Source of the DNA: Chalciporus piperatus
Taxonomy: Eukaryota; Basidiomycota; Agaricomycetes; Boletales; Boletaceae
NCBI GenBank assembly: GCA_038093975.1
Contig: JBBPTG010000105.1
Location: 1 to 64,000 of the forward strand
Direction: 5' to 3'
Length of the DNA: 64,000 nt
Positions 12,214 to 21,891 of the stretch are shown in pieces (position 1 is the first letter of the stretch; each line of letters opens with the position of its first letter). Made by a program: the position numbers and the translations under genes. The notes beneath the pieces are model-generated. The model saw only the letters and a list, made by a program, of their open reading frames with translations. It did no database searches and was not told the DNA's origin.

Positions 12214-12785
12214 CGACAGACGAGCATCATGGTGTTTTAGCATCCACTTCTACGTCGGATCAACGGCTGTCAAGGCCCGAAATGAAGGTGAAGATGACAA
12301 GATACGACTGGATGAGTTCGGGCATGGTTCTTTGCGCCCGTTGATAAGGCCTTATTTGTCGCCTTCGGTCCCGATCAGTCCTTCTGACCTGGTTAGGGTC
12401 GAGAAGTATGATCAACTTGGCAGTCGAGTGACGTCTCCGCGACTTTCGGGAACGCGAATATGGTTTGGTCCTTGACGCAGCGGACTATCATCGATTCATC
12501 CGTCTACACGAGGCCGGTTTTGGTGGCTGCTGCGACACATATAGTTGCCTCTCTCCCAGCATCTATCCCGGAACAGTCTGTAAACGTAGATGCCTACGAG
12601 GTTCACGGTGGCAATGCACGTCTCAGTCTGGAAGCGGCAGTGTTTTCCCACGATGAGGCGGGATGTTGAAATGCAGGGTATTGTACTATGACCTAAACGA
12701 AAAACGCTCTGCTCGTCCACATATCTGCCAACCCTTTTGTTATCTTTTCTTCTTCTCTAATTCACGACACCATCCACGAAAAATC
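12214..12785. other. Intergenic, no gene recognised
   Basis: 3' flank of the acetyltransferase gene and promoter of the next plus-strand gene. Short open frames are present, one of 69 codons at 12460-12669, but none splices into or resembles a known protein. Confidence 0.45.
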
Positions 12786-14502
12786 ATGTACTTCCCATTT
12801 ACTTTCACGCTCAACGTTCCTGGATTGCACAACCCTTTTTTGGCCACACCCGGTCTATCCAAATCCCGGAAGGAAGGCATGCTATCGCAAACTTCGATAT
12901 CGAGTCTTGTTTCATCTGGACATCGATCTCGTATACCACTACCTCCTCCTCATCCAAGATTCCCGCCCGCGAATTCGCTTGCACCACCTCTACCGCTTGC
13001 GCGCAAGAGAGGTTGGGTACCGTCGACCCCGGAGCCAAGTTACGCGGCTACGAGTGCGGCTTCTACAGCAGGTTATCTCGACACCCCTGCAAAATATAGG
13101 GATATGCCCGAGAGAGAACCAGAGTGGGAGGCTGAAGAGATGATTGCAGGTGAGTCTTCTTCATCCAGGACTGGTGTTTCGCTTCTATCACCGCTTGTAT
13201 GTAATGCCACTTTACTCCTCACGTGGACTGCCTGCAGCCGGGGTACTACGCGCGTTTTATAAAATCAACCACTTTCTCCGTACGAAACCTATACGACCAC
13301 CACTCGCGACTTTCTTTTTTCACTCTTTCCCTTCGTTCATGTTCTTCACTTGCAACTTGCTCATCGTCATTCATGTAGAATTACCACCCGCTAAGCGGCG
13401 TCGCACTCTCGCTGGTTCGATTGTATCTACGGCGCTGAGCGCTGCTTTGATCGGTACCGCCGTTGGACTGACTGTCTATCGACTGTACGTTCTCGTTGAT
13501 CGATCCGGATGCCTGGCTTTGGGAGCTCACTTGGACAATGCCGATTGTTTAGCTGGCGGGACCGGGGTAAATACCCGGAACAACTGCCTCCACCGCCTCC
13601 ATACCAACGTGGTGATTGGGTTCCTGGTGTTCCCGAACCAGTATGTTCCGTTCGACTTGTGTGGCTCGTCGTGTGGATGTTGTGCTCACGATGCGTAGCC
13701 CAAACAGATCGAGGTCACTCCTCCCACTCCCAAAGCTCGCAAGCCACGTTCGACCCCATCTTCCCGACGCACTGTTGCTCGTCATCAGCGTAAACACTGT
13801 GTGCGGCTACAACCTATCACGCCTCCTCGAAGCGTATCCCCCGCATACACCTCACCACAACCGGATCTCGACTATATCCACGTAAACGAAAACGAAAACC
13901 ACCAGGTTAACCAGGTCAATTACCATTATCAGGTAGAGGATGTGGAACTTGAGCCTGAGTCTGATGTGGACGAGATGGATTGGATAGGCGATCGAGTCAC
14001 ACAATTGATCGCAGAGGGTCAAAAAGCCCTTGGTCGTGAGATTGTCGTGATGAGTGATGCCAAGGAGGATGAGGTGGACGATGGGTCTGAAGGATGGGAG
14101 GAGGAAGATGACGGTTCAACGGCCGCTCGTTCTTCGATATTGCGTCGCGGTTCTGTCCGATCACTCCGGCGACCACACAGACCTCGTGATCTCCAACTTT
14201 CCTCGTCTCGTTCATCACTTCCCTATCCTATGTCACCACCGTCGAGCGCATCACCGAAGAAACGACGATTCGATACAGAGTCTCTTCACCACTCGCCTGC
14301 ACGATCGACGTACGGTAGCAATCACAATCTGCCTGCACAGACTTCGCCGCGTCGGATTGGACGCGGTGGGTCGGTCGAATCGGATGTGTTTACCAGCATC
14401 GCGTCGAGTTTCAAGGAGGAAGAGGCTGCCTGGGAGAGTCCTGAGCTTCGCGAATCGATGGAGCAGGCTCGTGCCAAGTATCTGCAGAGGTGGAGTCAAT
14501 GA
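12786..14502 (+). CDS. Single-pass membrane protein with long polar tail, unknown function
   Basis: Four exons: 12786..13149, 13379..13484, 13553..13640, 13699..14502; 453 residues with all phases consistent. The N-terminal 120 residues are Pro/Ser rich (IPLPPPHPRFPP). A basic patch (KRRRTLAG) precedes the only hydrophobic helix (STALSAALIGTAVGLTVYRL), then a WRDRGKYPEQLPPPPPYQRGDW segment. The C-terminal region is acidic (VDEMDWIG, EDEVDDGSEGW) and then basic and Ser rich, ending with SFKEEEAAWESPELRESMEQARAKYLQRWSQ-type helix. The basic patch next to a single helix suggests an inner nuclear membrane or ER protein, but that is inference only. I do not recognise the family. Confidence 0.7.
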
Positions 14503-15091
14503 GTTCTCCCGATCGAGCACTCTTCGCCGGATCGACCGACTCTCGCCACGAGGGCCACCGCTTTGCACCGTGCAAGACGAGTTCTGCCCGGTTGTACACT
14601 TTTTTTGCTCTATTGCATGCGTGCATGCATAGAGACGACCATGATACGATACATACATGACATATACTGACAACGTACGTACCCGCCGATCCCTATCGCG
14701 TTCTTTCATTTTTTTTTTCCTGTTGGTCCTTGAACCTTTCGCTCTCTCTCTCTCTCTCTACCTTTTGATGTTTGGAGAGTTGTTTTAGTTACAGATGAAA
14801 ATATGGGGATGTGTACGACGTGCAATAAATGATTATGATACGTTTTGAGAATTAGTTTGCCGGTGTCAGACTGGAGTACTTTGTAGATCTTCGTGGTCCT
14901 ATGACGTATATATCGGCTGCAGAAAGGCGCACAAACAACGCGGATCCCCATTAACCTTCGCTGTGGCGCCAAGTCTTGACGAACTCTTTACCACGTCTGA
15001 GCCTCGTCAACACCTATCAAACTCGATATTGCGCTGCTCTAAGGAAGTATTACTGGTCATCTGAAAGCAAGACCCCCTGGACTGCCATTCA
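14503..15091. other. Intergenic with TC microsatellite
   Basis: 3' flank of the preceding gene and promoter of the first O-fucosyltransferase-like gene. Contains a T-tract near 14710, the (CT)n run described separately, and a stretch of ATG/CAT-rich sequence (gcatgcgtgcatgcat) near 14617. No gene seen. Confidence 0.5.
14742..14759. repeat. (CT)9 microsatellite
   Basis: Nine uninterrupted CT units in an intergenic region, a simple length-variable repeat. Confidence 0.9.
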
Positions 15092-16758
15092 ATGACGTCC
15101 TACGGGCTGACAAAACGAGGGCTCAGATCCTTTGTCCTCGCAATATGTCTCTCAATCGCGCTTCTCTTGTACATGCGGTGGCAAGACCTCTCCCAAGCGC
15201 TGGTATTTTGGGACCCTCCTTCCAAGCTACCTCCGCTATACGAGCGAGAGCGAGCGCAGGAGCAGCGGTTACCGCATTACAAAGGGTACGAGCATAAGAA
15301 CGTGAAGTACTTTTTGGCTTCGAATAGCGTAAACAGTGAGTTTTACTCAGTATTTGAACGTGTTGCTTTCCCTCACAATGTCTAGGTTCGGGGTGGGGAA
15401 ACGTCATGCAAGACTTTGTCATGATGGCTTTGCTCGCTCATGCTGCGAACAGGTCGTGAGTGAACCTCCTCTTTCCTTCAGGGTTTTCCCTCATCGGGGC
15501 GTACACAAAGATATGTGTTTGATGATTATGTCTGGAACACGGACGGCTCGATTTACTCGGAGTTGAATGGAAAGTTGATCCCTTCTCGCGTTCCACTTTC
15601 GGCTTTTTTGAGCGGTAAGCCCTCTCTTTCGCTCTTTAAACTATCTGGATATCACCTAACGAATGCCAGGACCAATGGTCGGCGGTCCATGGCCTCCCGG
15701 AGATAATACGCCCCTTTCAGTCTCTCGGCCATTCTTCCACAAAGTTTGCCCGAACCCAACAGTCATTCAAGTATCGGACATCAACACCGACGAAATGCGA
15801 TTCAGCGACAAGGTCTCCGCTCGCTATGTTTTCGATAAATGGGTGGACACGCTCAACTCGATCGAAGATCCCTGCGTCATGTTGGATCCAAGTAACAACC
15901 CCATCTTTGAAATTTGGTACGTAGGATACGAAGGCACGTATACTCGATAATCTAACGCCGAGCAAGGATGTTCGGCAATAAAGAGAGAATGTTGACTATC
16001 TGGCCCTATCTTTCGAAATCGCCGGTGTCGACCCACTGGGGATGGTCCACGCTCATTCAAAACGCATACAAGAAAAACCGTCACCTCTTCCAACCTTCAG
16101 AATTCCTTGGACTGTTCGATTCGGAGGAGAGCGCGACGTCACCTATCCCTGGACTTCTCGCGATCCACGTTCGTCGAGGCGATTTCAAACAGCATTGCGC
16201 GCACCTCGCGAAATGGTCAGCAGATTGGAACGCGTTCAATTCTTTACCCGAGTTCCGTGACAAGTTCACGCCGCCTCCTGGGGGAGGAAAGGGTGAGACC
16301 ACGGAGGAGAACTTGCAAGTCTACCTCCGACGATGTTACCCCTCCATCGACCAGATCGTCGAGAAAGTCCGAGAGGTCCGTGCGGAGTCGGTGGTCCCTC
16401 TTCGATATCTATACGTCATGACCAACGGGGCGAAACCGTGGGTCGACGAACTCAAAGCTGCGTTGGCTAGAGATGGGGATATGGAATGGGATCGGGTCAG
16501 CAGTAGTCATGATTTGACGCTGACTTGGGAACAAAAGTTTGTGGCGCAGGCGTTGGATATGGACGTTGCGCAGAGGGCGGGGGTGTTTATTGGGAATGGG
16601 GTGAGTGCTTTTTGTTTTTGTTTTGTTTTTGTGTGGAATCGAGACTCACCGTGGTATTGATTTGGATTTGGGGTGAACAGTGGTCGAGTTTGACGTCTGA
16701 TGCGGTCATGCTGCGCATTGCGCAGGGATTCGAGCCGGCAACGAACAGGTTTTGGTGA
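15092..16758 (+). CDS. O-fucosyltransferase-like glycosyltransferase, paralogue A
   Basis: Six exons: 15092..15335, 15386..15455, 15511..15614, 15670..15916, 15967..16600, 16681..16758; 458 residues. It begins with a short cytoplasmic part and one signal-anchor helix (SFVLAICLSIALLLYM), so it is probably a Golgi or ER type II membrane protein. Conserved landmarks are GWGNVMQDF at the start of exon 2, YVFDDYVW, NGKLIPSRVPLSAF, the nucleotide-sugar motif HVRRGDFKQHC in exon 5, YVMTNG, and the end ATNRFW. The HxRRGDF motif plus overall layout fits the GDP-fucose protein O-fucosyltransferase superfamily (PF10250 type). The acceptor and even the sugar are unproven. Two relatives lie at 19905-21633 and 33433-35240 with the same intron phases and identical lengths for exons 2, 3 and the last coding exon (70, 104, 78 nt). 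Confidence 0.82.
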
Positions 16759-17764
16759 TTATTCCATTCTATGTATTGGAATGGTGAGAGTCCTTCCTTT
16801 TGATCGGGTCGTGGACGCATCTGTTGACCATCCCCCATTATGACGATGCAGAGAAAAAGCGAAACGCGCCTATGACGCTTCTCACGTGCTCACCTCGCAT
16901 GCAACCCCCCGATCGCAAACGCTCCCTTTCCCATGGGCAGGGGGGGATTCTAGAAACAAGCTCGGGCCAAAACGAAAACATCTTTCTCGGTCTCTCTGAT
17001 GCATGACGGTTTGTTTGTGAGCGAAACTGGTCTGGGAGTGAAGTTAGAGAAGTGTTCACACAGCCAATTGAAGAGGGTAGCTTTAATCGATCATAAGGTT
17101 ATCTTGCTCATCGTGTGGATCACCGGGTGGCGGGCCAGAGGGCATAGGCGAGCTTGTGGTCGTTGACTCGTTGGGCTCGCCATCTTGAGGCGAATGTCCT
17201 CAGAGTCCAGACTTTCTGTGGGAGTGGGTAAATTAAGACGCGGAAGTTGCCGGTGTGAGTGGGAAGCCTGTATCCAGCACTCACTGATGTTCTCAATTCC
17301 GTGCATCTCCGATTGACGCTTCTGTCCCGCACTACTACATAGTGCTCACATTCTTGCAACGGTATCACCATCATGGTCGCCGCGTACGTTCTTCGTCGCT
17401 TCCCTCATCGTCTGTACGTTTCCCTGATCTGTTTCGTCCGCGAACTGTCGAACACGAGTAGGTAAGCACTTTAGATTCGCGCGCGCGCTATCATGCCCTA
17501 CCTGAGCAAGTCGGGTGGCTTGAACAACTAGTTTGAAGCGACTGAGTGACTATATATCGACTTTGCAAGAGGCTTACATGGCCGCCAGTCACGGAGACGG
17601 ATGACAAGATGGCCCGGGGGGTGAGAAAAAATTGGTGCCCGCGAACTATCTCCTGTCGGGGATACCATTGACCAGTGTCTCCAGTCCCCATCTCCGACAT
17701 CGTTGACATTATCTCGTCAGCCCGTGGTCACTGTGTCGCACGCACTTGCTGGCTTCATGTTACC

Positions 17765-17830
17765 AATAGGGAATGGTACCAATTTTCGTACTCGGGTTAC
17801 CATTTACGAAAACTGGTATCATTCCCTATT
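17765..17830. repeat. Imperfect inverted repeat, 26-nt arms, 14-nt loop
   Basis: Arms 17765-17790 and 17805-17830 are inverted copies matching at 24 of 26 positions; each outer end carries AATAGGGAATG. The loop is 14 nt. It could be a solo terminal structure of a small MITE or a transcribed hairpin. No target-site duplication is evident. Confidence 0.85.
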
Positions 17831-18621
17831 TTCCTCTGGAGAGGTTGTCCATTGACATCGCATGATGAGGGGCTTGCGGCGGTTGAATTGCACTGTACAG
17901 ACATCCAGCGGAACGATTTCCTTCACCCAAGACACCGTCAAAATTCAAAACCCCCCTTTCTACTGGGTTGCGCCCAGGAATTTTATCGGGATAGTGCTCT
18001 TTTTACCAAGGAAGAGGTATGTGTATTACAACTCATTACCCCCTCAGGCCATCCGTCACCTCAGCAGGGCCTGCAGAAGCTGTATGACACTGGCATGGTC
18101 CCCTTGGAGGGTGTTATTCGTTGGAATCCGTGAGGAACAGGTTATCAAGGCCTCGAAGCCATGGTCCGGCAAAATAGCCATCGCAAAAGGCAAGAAATCG
18201 ATACCCGTACTGGTCAGATATATTGTGTGGTAGGACCCATCGGCATTCAAATGCACTTACACGGTTTGAGGTCTTTATTCAAGTTCATCGTCAGCATGGT
18301 TTTGATTCGATTGTTGTGAATACCAGGCATCTCGTGATGAAGAACTTGATTTCAGGTGGCAATGGACGTGGACGAGCAGTGAAGCTTGAAGAGTGGATCA
18401 GGATTTTCTTTGTGGATATGTGTTTGAGAATGTGTATAACCTCGCCACATGCACGAGGACTCATTTGAGTGTGGTTACAATGGGGAGAGGCAATCATTAC
18501 AACAACTTCCAGCTACAAGTTCCTGGAACCACCATACTTCTTAGCCGCTATACAACACTCTGGAGCTACTCATTTGTAACACAATTTTCAAGTCCTTCTG
18601 ACAGTTGGTTCCTTATCATGG

Positions 18622-18668
18622 CAGTTCTGGCCGATGGTATCTGCCTGAAAGCACTCTTTCTTTGGGTG
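18622..18668 (+). repeat. Duplicated segment, copy 1
   Basis: Shares CAGTTCTGGCCGATGGTATC and GAAAGCACTCTTTCTTTGG with copy 2 at 19170-19231, from which it differs mainly by lacking about 16 nt in the middle. Probably fragments of one ancestral element or gene. Confidence 0.7.
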
Positions 18669-18686
18669 TAGTACAATTCAGTTCAG

Positions 18687-18950
18687 GTCTACGACGCTTC
18701 CACTGGCCACCAGCTCATCGACGTACCTAGCACGGTTAGGTGTCTCCCAAATCACCCACTTGGATGGTCGAGCGATGGAAGTCAACTCTGGATCGTATCC
18801 GACGGTAGAGTCAAGTCTCTCGATGCCTTCGCAGGATCCTTGCTCTCCGAATGACGCATTCACAGCAGTGGCACTTTCACGTCTGTCGCTCAGGCAAACT
18901 GTGGTCTATTTCTCGCCGATTAGACAGTCGTTCAAACGTTCACCCTAGGC
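18687..18950 (+). pseudogene. Degenerate NACHT-WD40-type C-terminal fragment
   Basis: One frame reads VYDASTGHQLIDVPSTVRCL, then NHPLGWSSDGSQLW and DGRVKSLDAFAGSLLSE, followed by a TGA at 18852-18854 where the family has TGG (SEW), then RIHSSGTFTSVAQAN and a second stop. The phrases (x-STGxxL, GWSSDG, SGSLLSEW, FTSIA) are those of WD40 blades in the large Agaricomycete NACHT/STAND proteins. No NACHT domain or start codon remains nearby, so this is a dead fragment. Family assignment rests on memory of such repeats, not on a search. Confidence 0.6.
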
Positions 18951-18963
18951 TAAGGCCAGAAAA

Positions 18964-18985
18964 TTTAGTACACATGTGTACTAAA
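18964..18985. repeat. Perfect 22-bp palindrome
   Basis: TTTAGTACACA is followed directly by its reverse complement, with no spacer. It lies just past the broken WD40 fragment. A cruciform, a protein-binding site or a mobile-element end are all possible. Confidence 0.85.
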
Positions 18986-19169
18986 AGCTTACCTCAGCAG
19001 ACGGCTGTGGATTGAGTTGGTGCAGTGGAATAACTCAATGTTCAATCAAGTCATTCTCGTAGTGTGAAGGAACGACTATCCTTCAATCTTCGGTCTGTCT
19101 AGGGAGACTAAGAACAACTTAGTTTTTCTAGAGAGTCGGATGAAGACAATCATTCACCCTTCGTTCTGA

Positions 19170-19231
19170 CAGTTCTGGCTGATGGTATCTGCTTGCTCCA
19201 GGACTGGGTGAAAGCACTCTTTCTTTGGCTG
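19170..19231 (+). repeat. Duplicated segment, copy 2
   Basis: Longer copy of the segment at 18622-18668, including the central TTGCTCCAGGACTGGG stretch absent from copy 1. Same orientation, about 550 bp apart. Confidence 0.7.
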
Positions 19232-19904
19232 TTCAACTCTTGAACTGAACGCCCGTCGTTGCGGCACATCATGATTCGAGCGCTGCAGCAAATCGTTGAT
19301 TCCGCAGCAACGTCGTGGATATCGTCGTATTATCAATGGAGCTAGGGAGGACTCGGAGTGTGTGACTTCAATTTTGGGTACGTTAGTTTACTTTTACTCA
19401 CCAATGCGGTTAGGCGCTGAGTTGGCGGTGTGCTGCGCCATCGAAATGAACGTTTCTCCTGTTTCCTGTGGGGTCGAATCTAATGGCAGCGTCCGTAAGC
19501 GTAATCCTTCCCACTGGCTTCCCATGATGACTTCGCGCTGCGCACTGATCAGTCGTGTAAGTCCTTTACTGTTTTCTATCGATATGCGTGTTCTGAATGA
19601 CTGGGGGCCGATCACCGTTTTCCGACAGCTCGACCACAGTATATCTAGTACCCATGGTGAGATCACCACCCGCCCGTATCGCAGTGTAAACGCATCGCGT
19701 TACCTGTTACATTGTAAGTACAGTGTTGTCTACTGCGCATTTTGGACGACGGCTGATCGCAGTTCATTTGCCAATAGACACATTAAAAACGGGCACAAGT
19801 ATGTTTGCCGTTCTACGGTAGTGCGATTATAGTGAACATGTTCCCATCGCGGGATTGTCTACAGCTCATTGCAGTGCAAACGCACTTTGAGTGGGATCCC
19901 GGAC

Positions 19905-21633
19905 ATGATATCTCCCTCGGATCTAGCGAGAGTCGAACTGGGCACATATAGCCACCAGTGAGATGCTGCGCAACGATCCTCTCTCACTTTCTTCCTTCTC
20001 ATTCTATCATCCCTCTTGATGCTGTACTTCTGTTTTCCTTCCTCCAGATTCGGCCTGCGAATTATCGTTCTCCTTCTAACGGCAATCTTCGTGATCATTG
20101 CCTTCCCATTCAACCGCAGCCTTGTTCACACTTTGCTGATCCATGGTCAATACCCGACCTTATACCCAAGTTACCACGCACAGGAATTAGAGCTACCACA
20201 TTACAAGGCCTATGAACACTCGGACGTCAAGTATCTATGGTCTCCAAATCATCCATGGGGTACTTTTCCCGTTACAGCTTTCTGCCTCCCCGCTGACCTG
20301 TTTGTAGAAGTAGGATGGGGAAATATTATGCAGGATTATATTCTGAATTACGTGCTTGCATACGCAACCAATCGTTCGTATGTATTTTCATAAATACAGA
20401 AGAAGTACATGCTCAATACCTCTCCAGTTTTGTCTTCGATGACTATACCTGGGCCGTTGATGGCACGCCATATTCACATTTTAATGGAAAACTCATTCCA
20501 TCCCGCATTCCTCTGAATGCACTGATCAATGGTAAGCATTTTAGTTTCGACTCGAAGGCGTCGTTGAGTGCGGCGGACTGTCCCAGGACCATTGGTTGGT
20601 GGAGAGCTTCCTCCCGACGATAGCACACCTCGAGCGGTATACAAAGACTTTTTCCAGAGGGTTTGTCCAAACCCGACGATCCTACGATTATCCGATGTTA
20701 GCGGCTGGGACAACTCGGACTCGGTCGAATTAGTTCTCGATAAGTGGGTGGAGAAGATAAAATCGATCGAAGACCCTTGTCTACAGTTCGAAGAAACGGG
20801 TCCAGATAAGCAGATATTCAATGTCTCGTGTGTGCAACGCACTACATTCTCCGAACACACTTGACTAGAAACAACAGGGTCTATTCTCGGAAAGACCGCC
20901 TTCTTTCCATCTGGCCGTACATGTCCAACTTACCGATGCTCGCACGATGGGAGTGGACCCCCTTGATCCACGCTGCGTTTGAAGCGAATCGTGGCGCGAT
21001 CTTCCCCCCTGCATTGTCATGGCCATCCGGACTGCATTCACGAGGTAACCAGACTCTGGATAATCTTCTTGTCATCCACATTCGAAGAGGGGATTTCGCC
21101 GCGCATTGTAACTCCCTTGCCAGCTGGAACTCGGATTGGAATGCCTTCAACTCTTTCCCTGAACTCCCCGACAAGTACGACCAGGTCAACTCCGATCCTC
21201 GACTTTCGTCCGAAAACAAACAGGCCTACATGGACCATTGCTATCCCAGTACGGAACAAATCGTCGAAAAGGTCAAGATAGTGCGAGAAGAATCGCATAA
21301 GCCTCTCAAATATCTGTATATCATGACCAACGGTGAAGACGGGTGGGTGAGAAATCTGAAGATGGTGTTGTATGACCTTGGGGGATGGGAACATATTGGA
21401 AGCAATCGAGATCTACACCTGACTTGGGAGCAAAAATACGTCGCACAAGCCGTGGACATGTTAGTGGCTCAGAAAGGGGATGTTTTCATAGGCAACGGAG
21501 TGAGTGGTTGTTCTTTGCATTTCTCAGAGGCTCCATCCTGACCAAGTCGTGGTAGTGGTCGAGTCTTTCATCGAATGTAGTCATGCTTCGTACGGTGGAT
21601 GGTCAACCACCTGAAAGCAATAGATTTTGGTGA
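19905..21633 (+). CDS. O-fucosyltransferase-like glycosyltransferase, paralogue B
   Basis: Seven exons: 19905..19957, 20048..20259, 20308..20377, 20428..20531, 20587..20827, 20878..21499, 21556..21633; 459 residues. The first exon (MISPSDLARVELGTYSH) joins in frame to QFGLRIIVLLLTAIFVIIAF, a signal-anchor helix; an alternative start at ATG 20019 inside exon 2's upstream intron is possible. Landmarks parallel paralogue A: LPHYKAYEHSDVKYLW, GWGNIMQDYIL, FVFDDYTW, NGKLIPSRIPLNAL, HIRRGDFAAHC, YIMTNGEDGWV and the ending SNRFW. The exons of 70, 104 and 78 nt are identical in length to those of A and C. Acceptor substrate unknown. The gene is intact, which argues for continuing selection. Confidence 0.8.
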
Positions 21634-21891
21634 CTAAAGATGACATGCAAAGGGCAGTATAAGGATAAGGGATGATCGTGATATCCCGAGATCATCCTCG
21701 AGCCGGGCCGGCGAGTTGGGTCAATGCTGAAGCGCTGAAGAGTGACCCAAGAGTCGGGATAGTAAGAGATCTAGCTAGAGACGTTCAACCTAACTGTACC
21801 TCAACAAACACTCGACTTGAATGACCATTTGATCGACTTTCATGAACTCGGTGCAATTCAAGTTTGAGTTGATCGGCTCGCCTGGTTTGGA

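Larger units (their letters stand above)
16759..19904. other. Relic-rich spacer between fucosyltransferase-like paralogues A and B
   Basis: 3.1 kb without an intact gene. It holds an imperfect hairpin (17765-17830), a broken WD40 fragment (18687-18950), a duplicated segment (18622-18668 and 19170-19231) and a perfect palindrome (18964-18985), each listed separately. Several open frames of 80-180 codons (such as 19296-19832) have no family likeness and no splice support, so I treat them as chance. The region looks like degenerate sequence that accumulated between two tandem paralogues. Confidence 0.55.

Noticed and set aside
19296..19832. 178-codon open frame in the relic spacer
   Set aside because: Amino-acid make-up looks random (many Arg, Ser, Cys, Trp) and no domain or intron structure.
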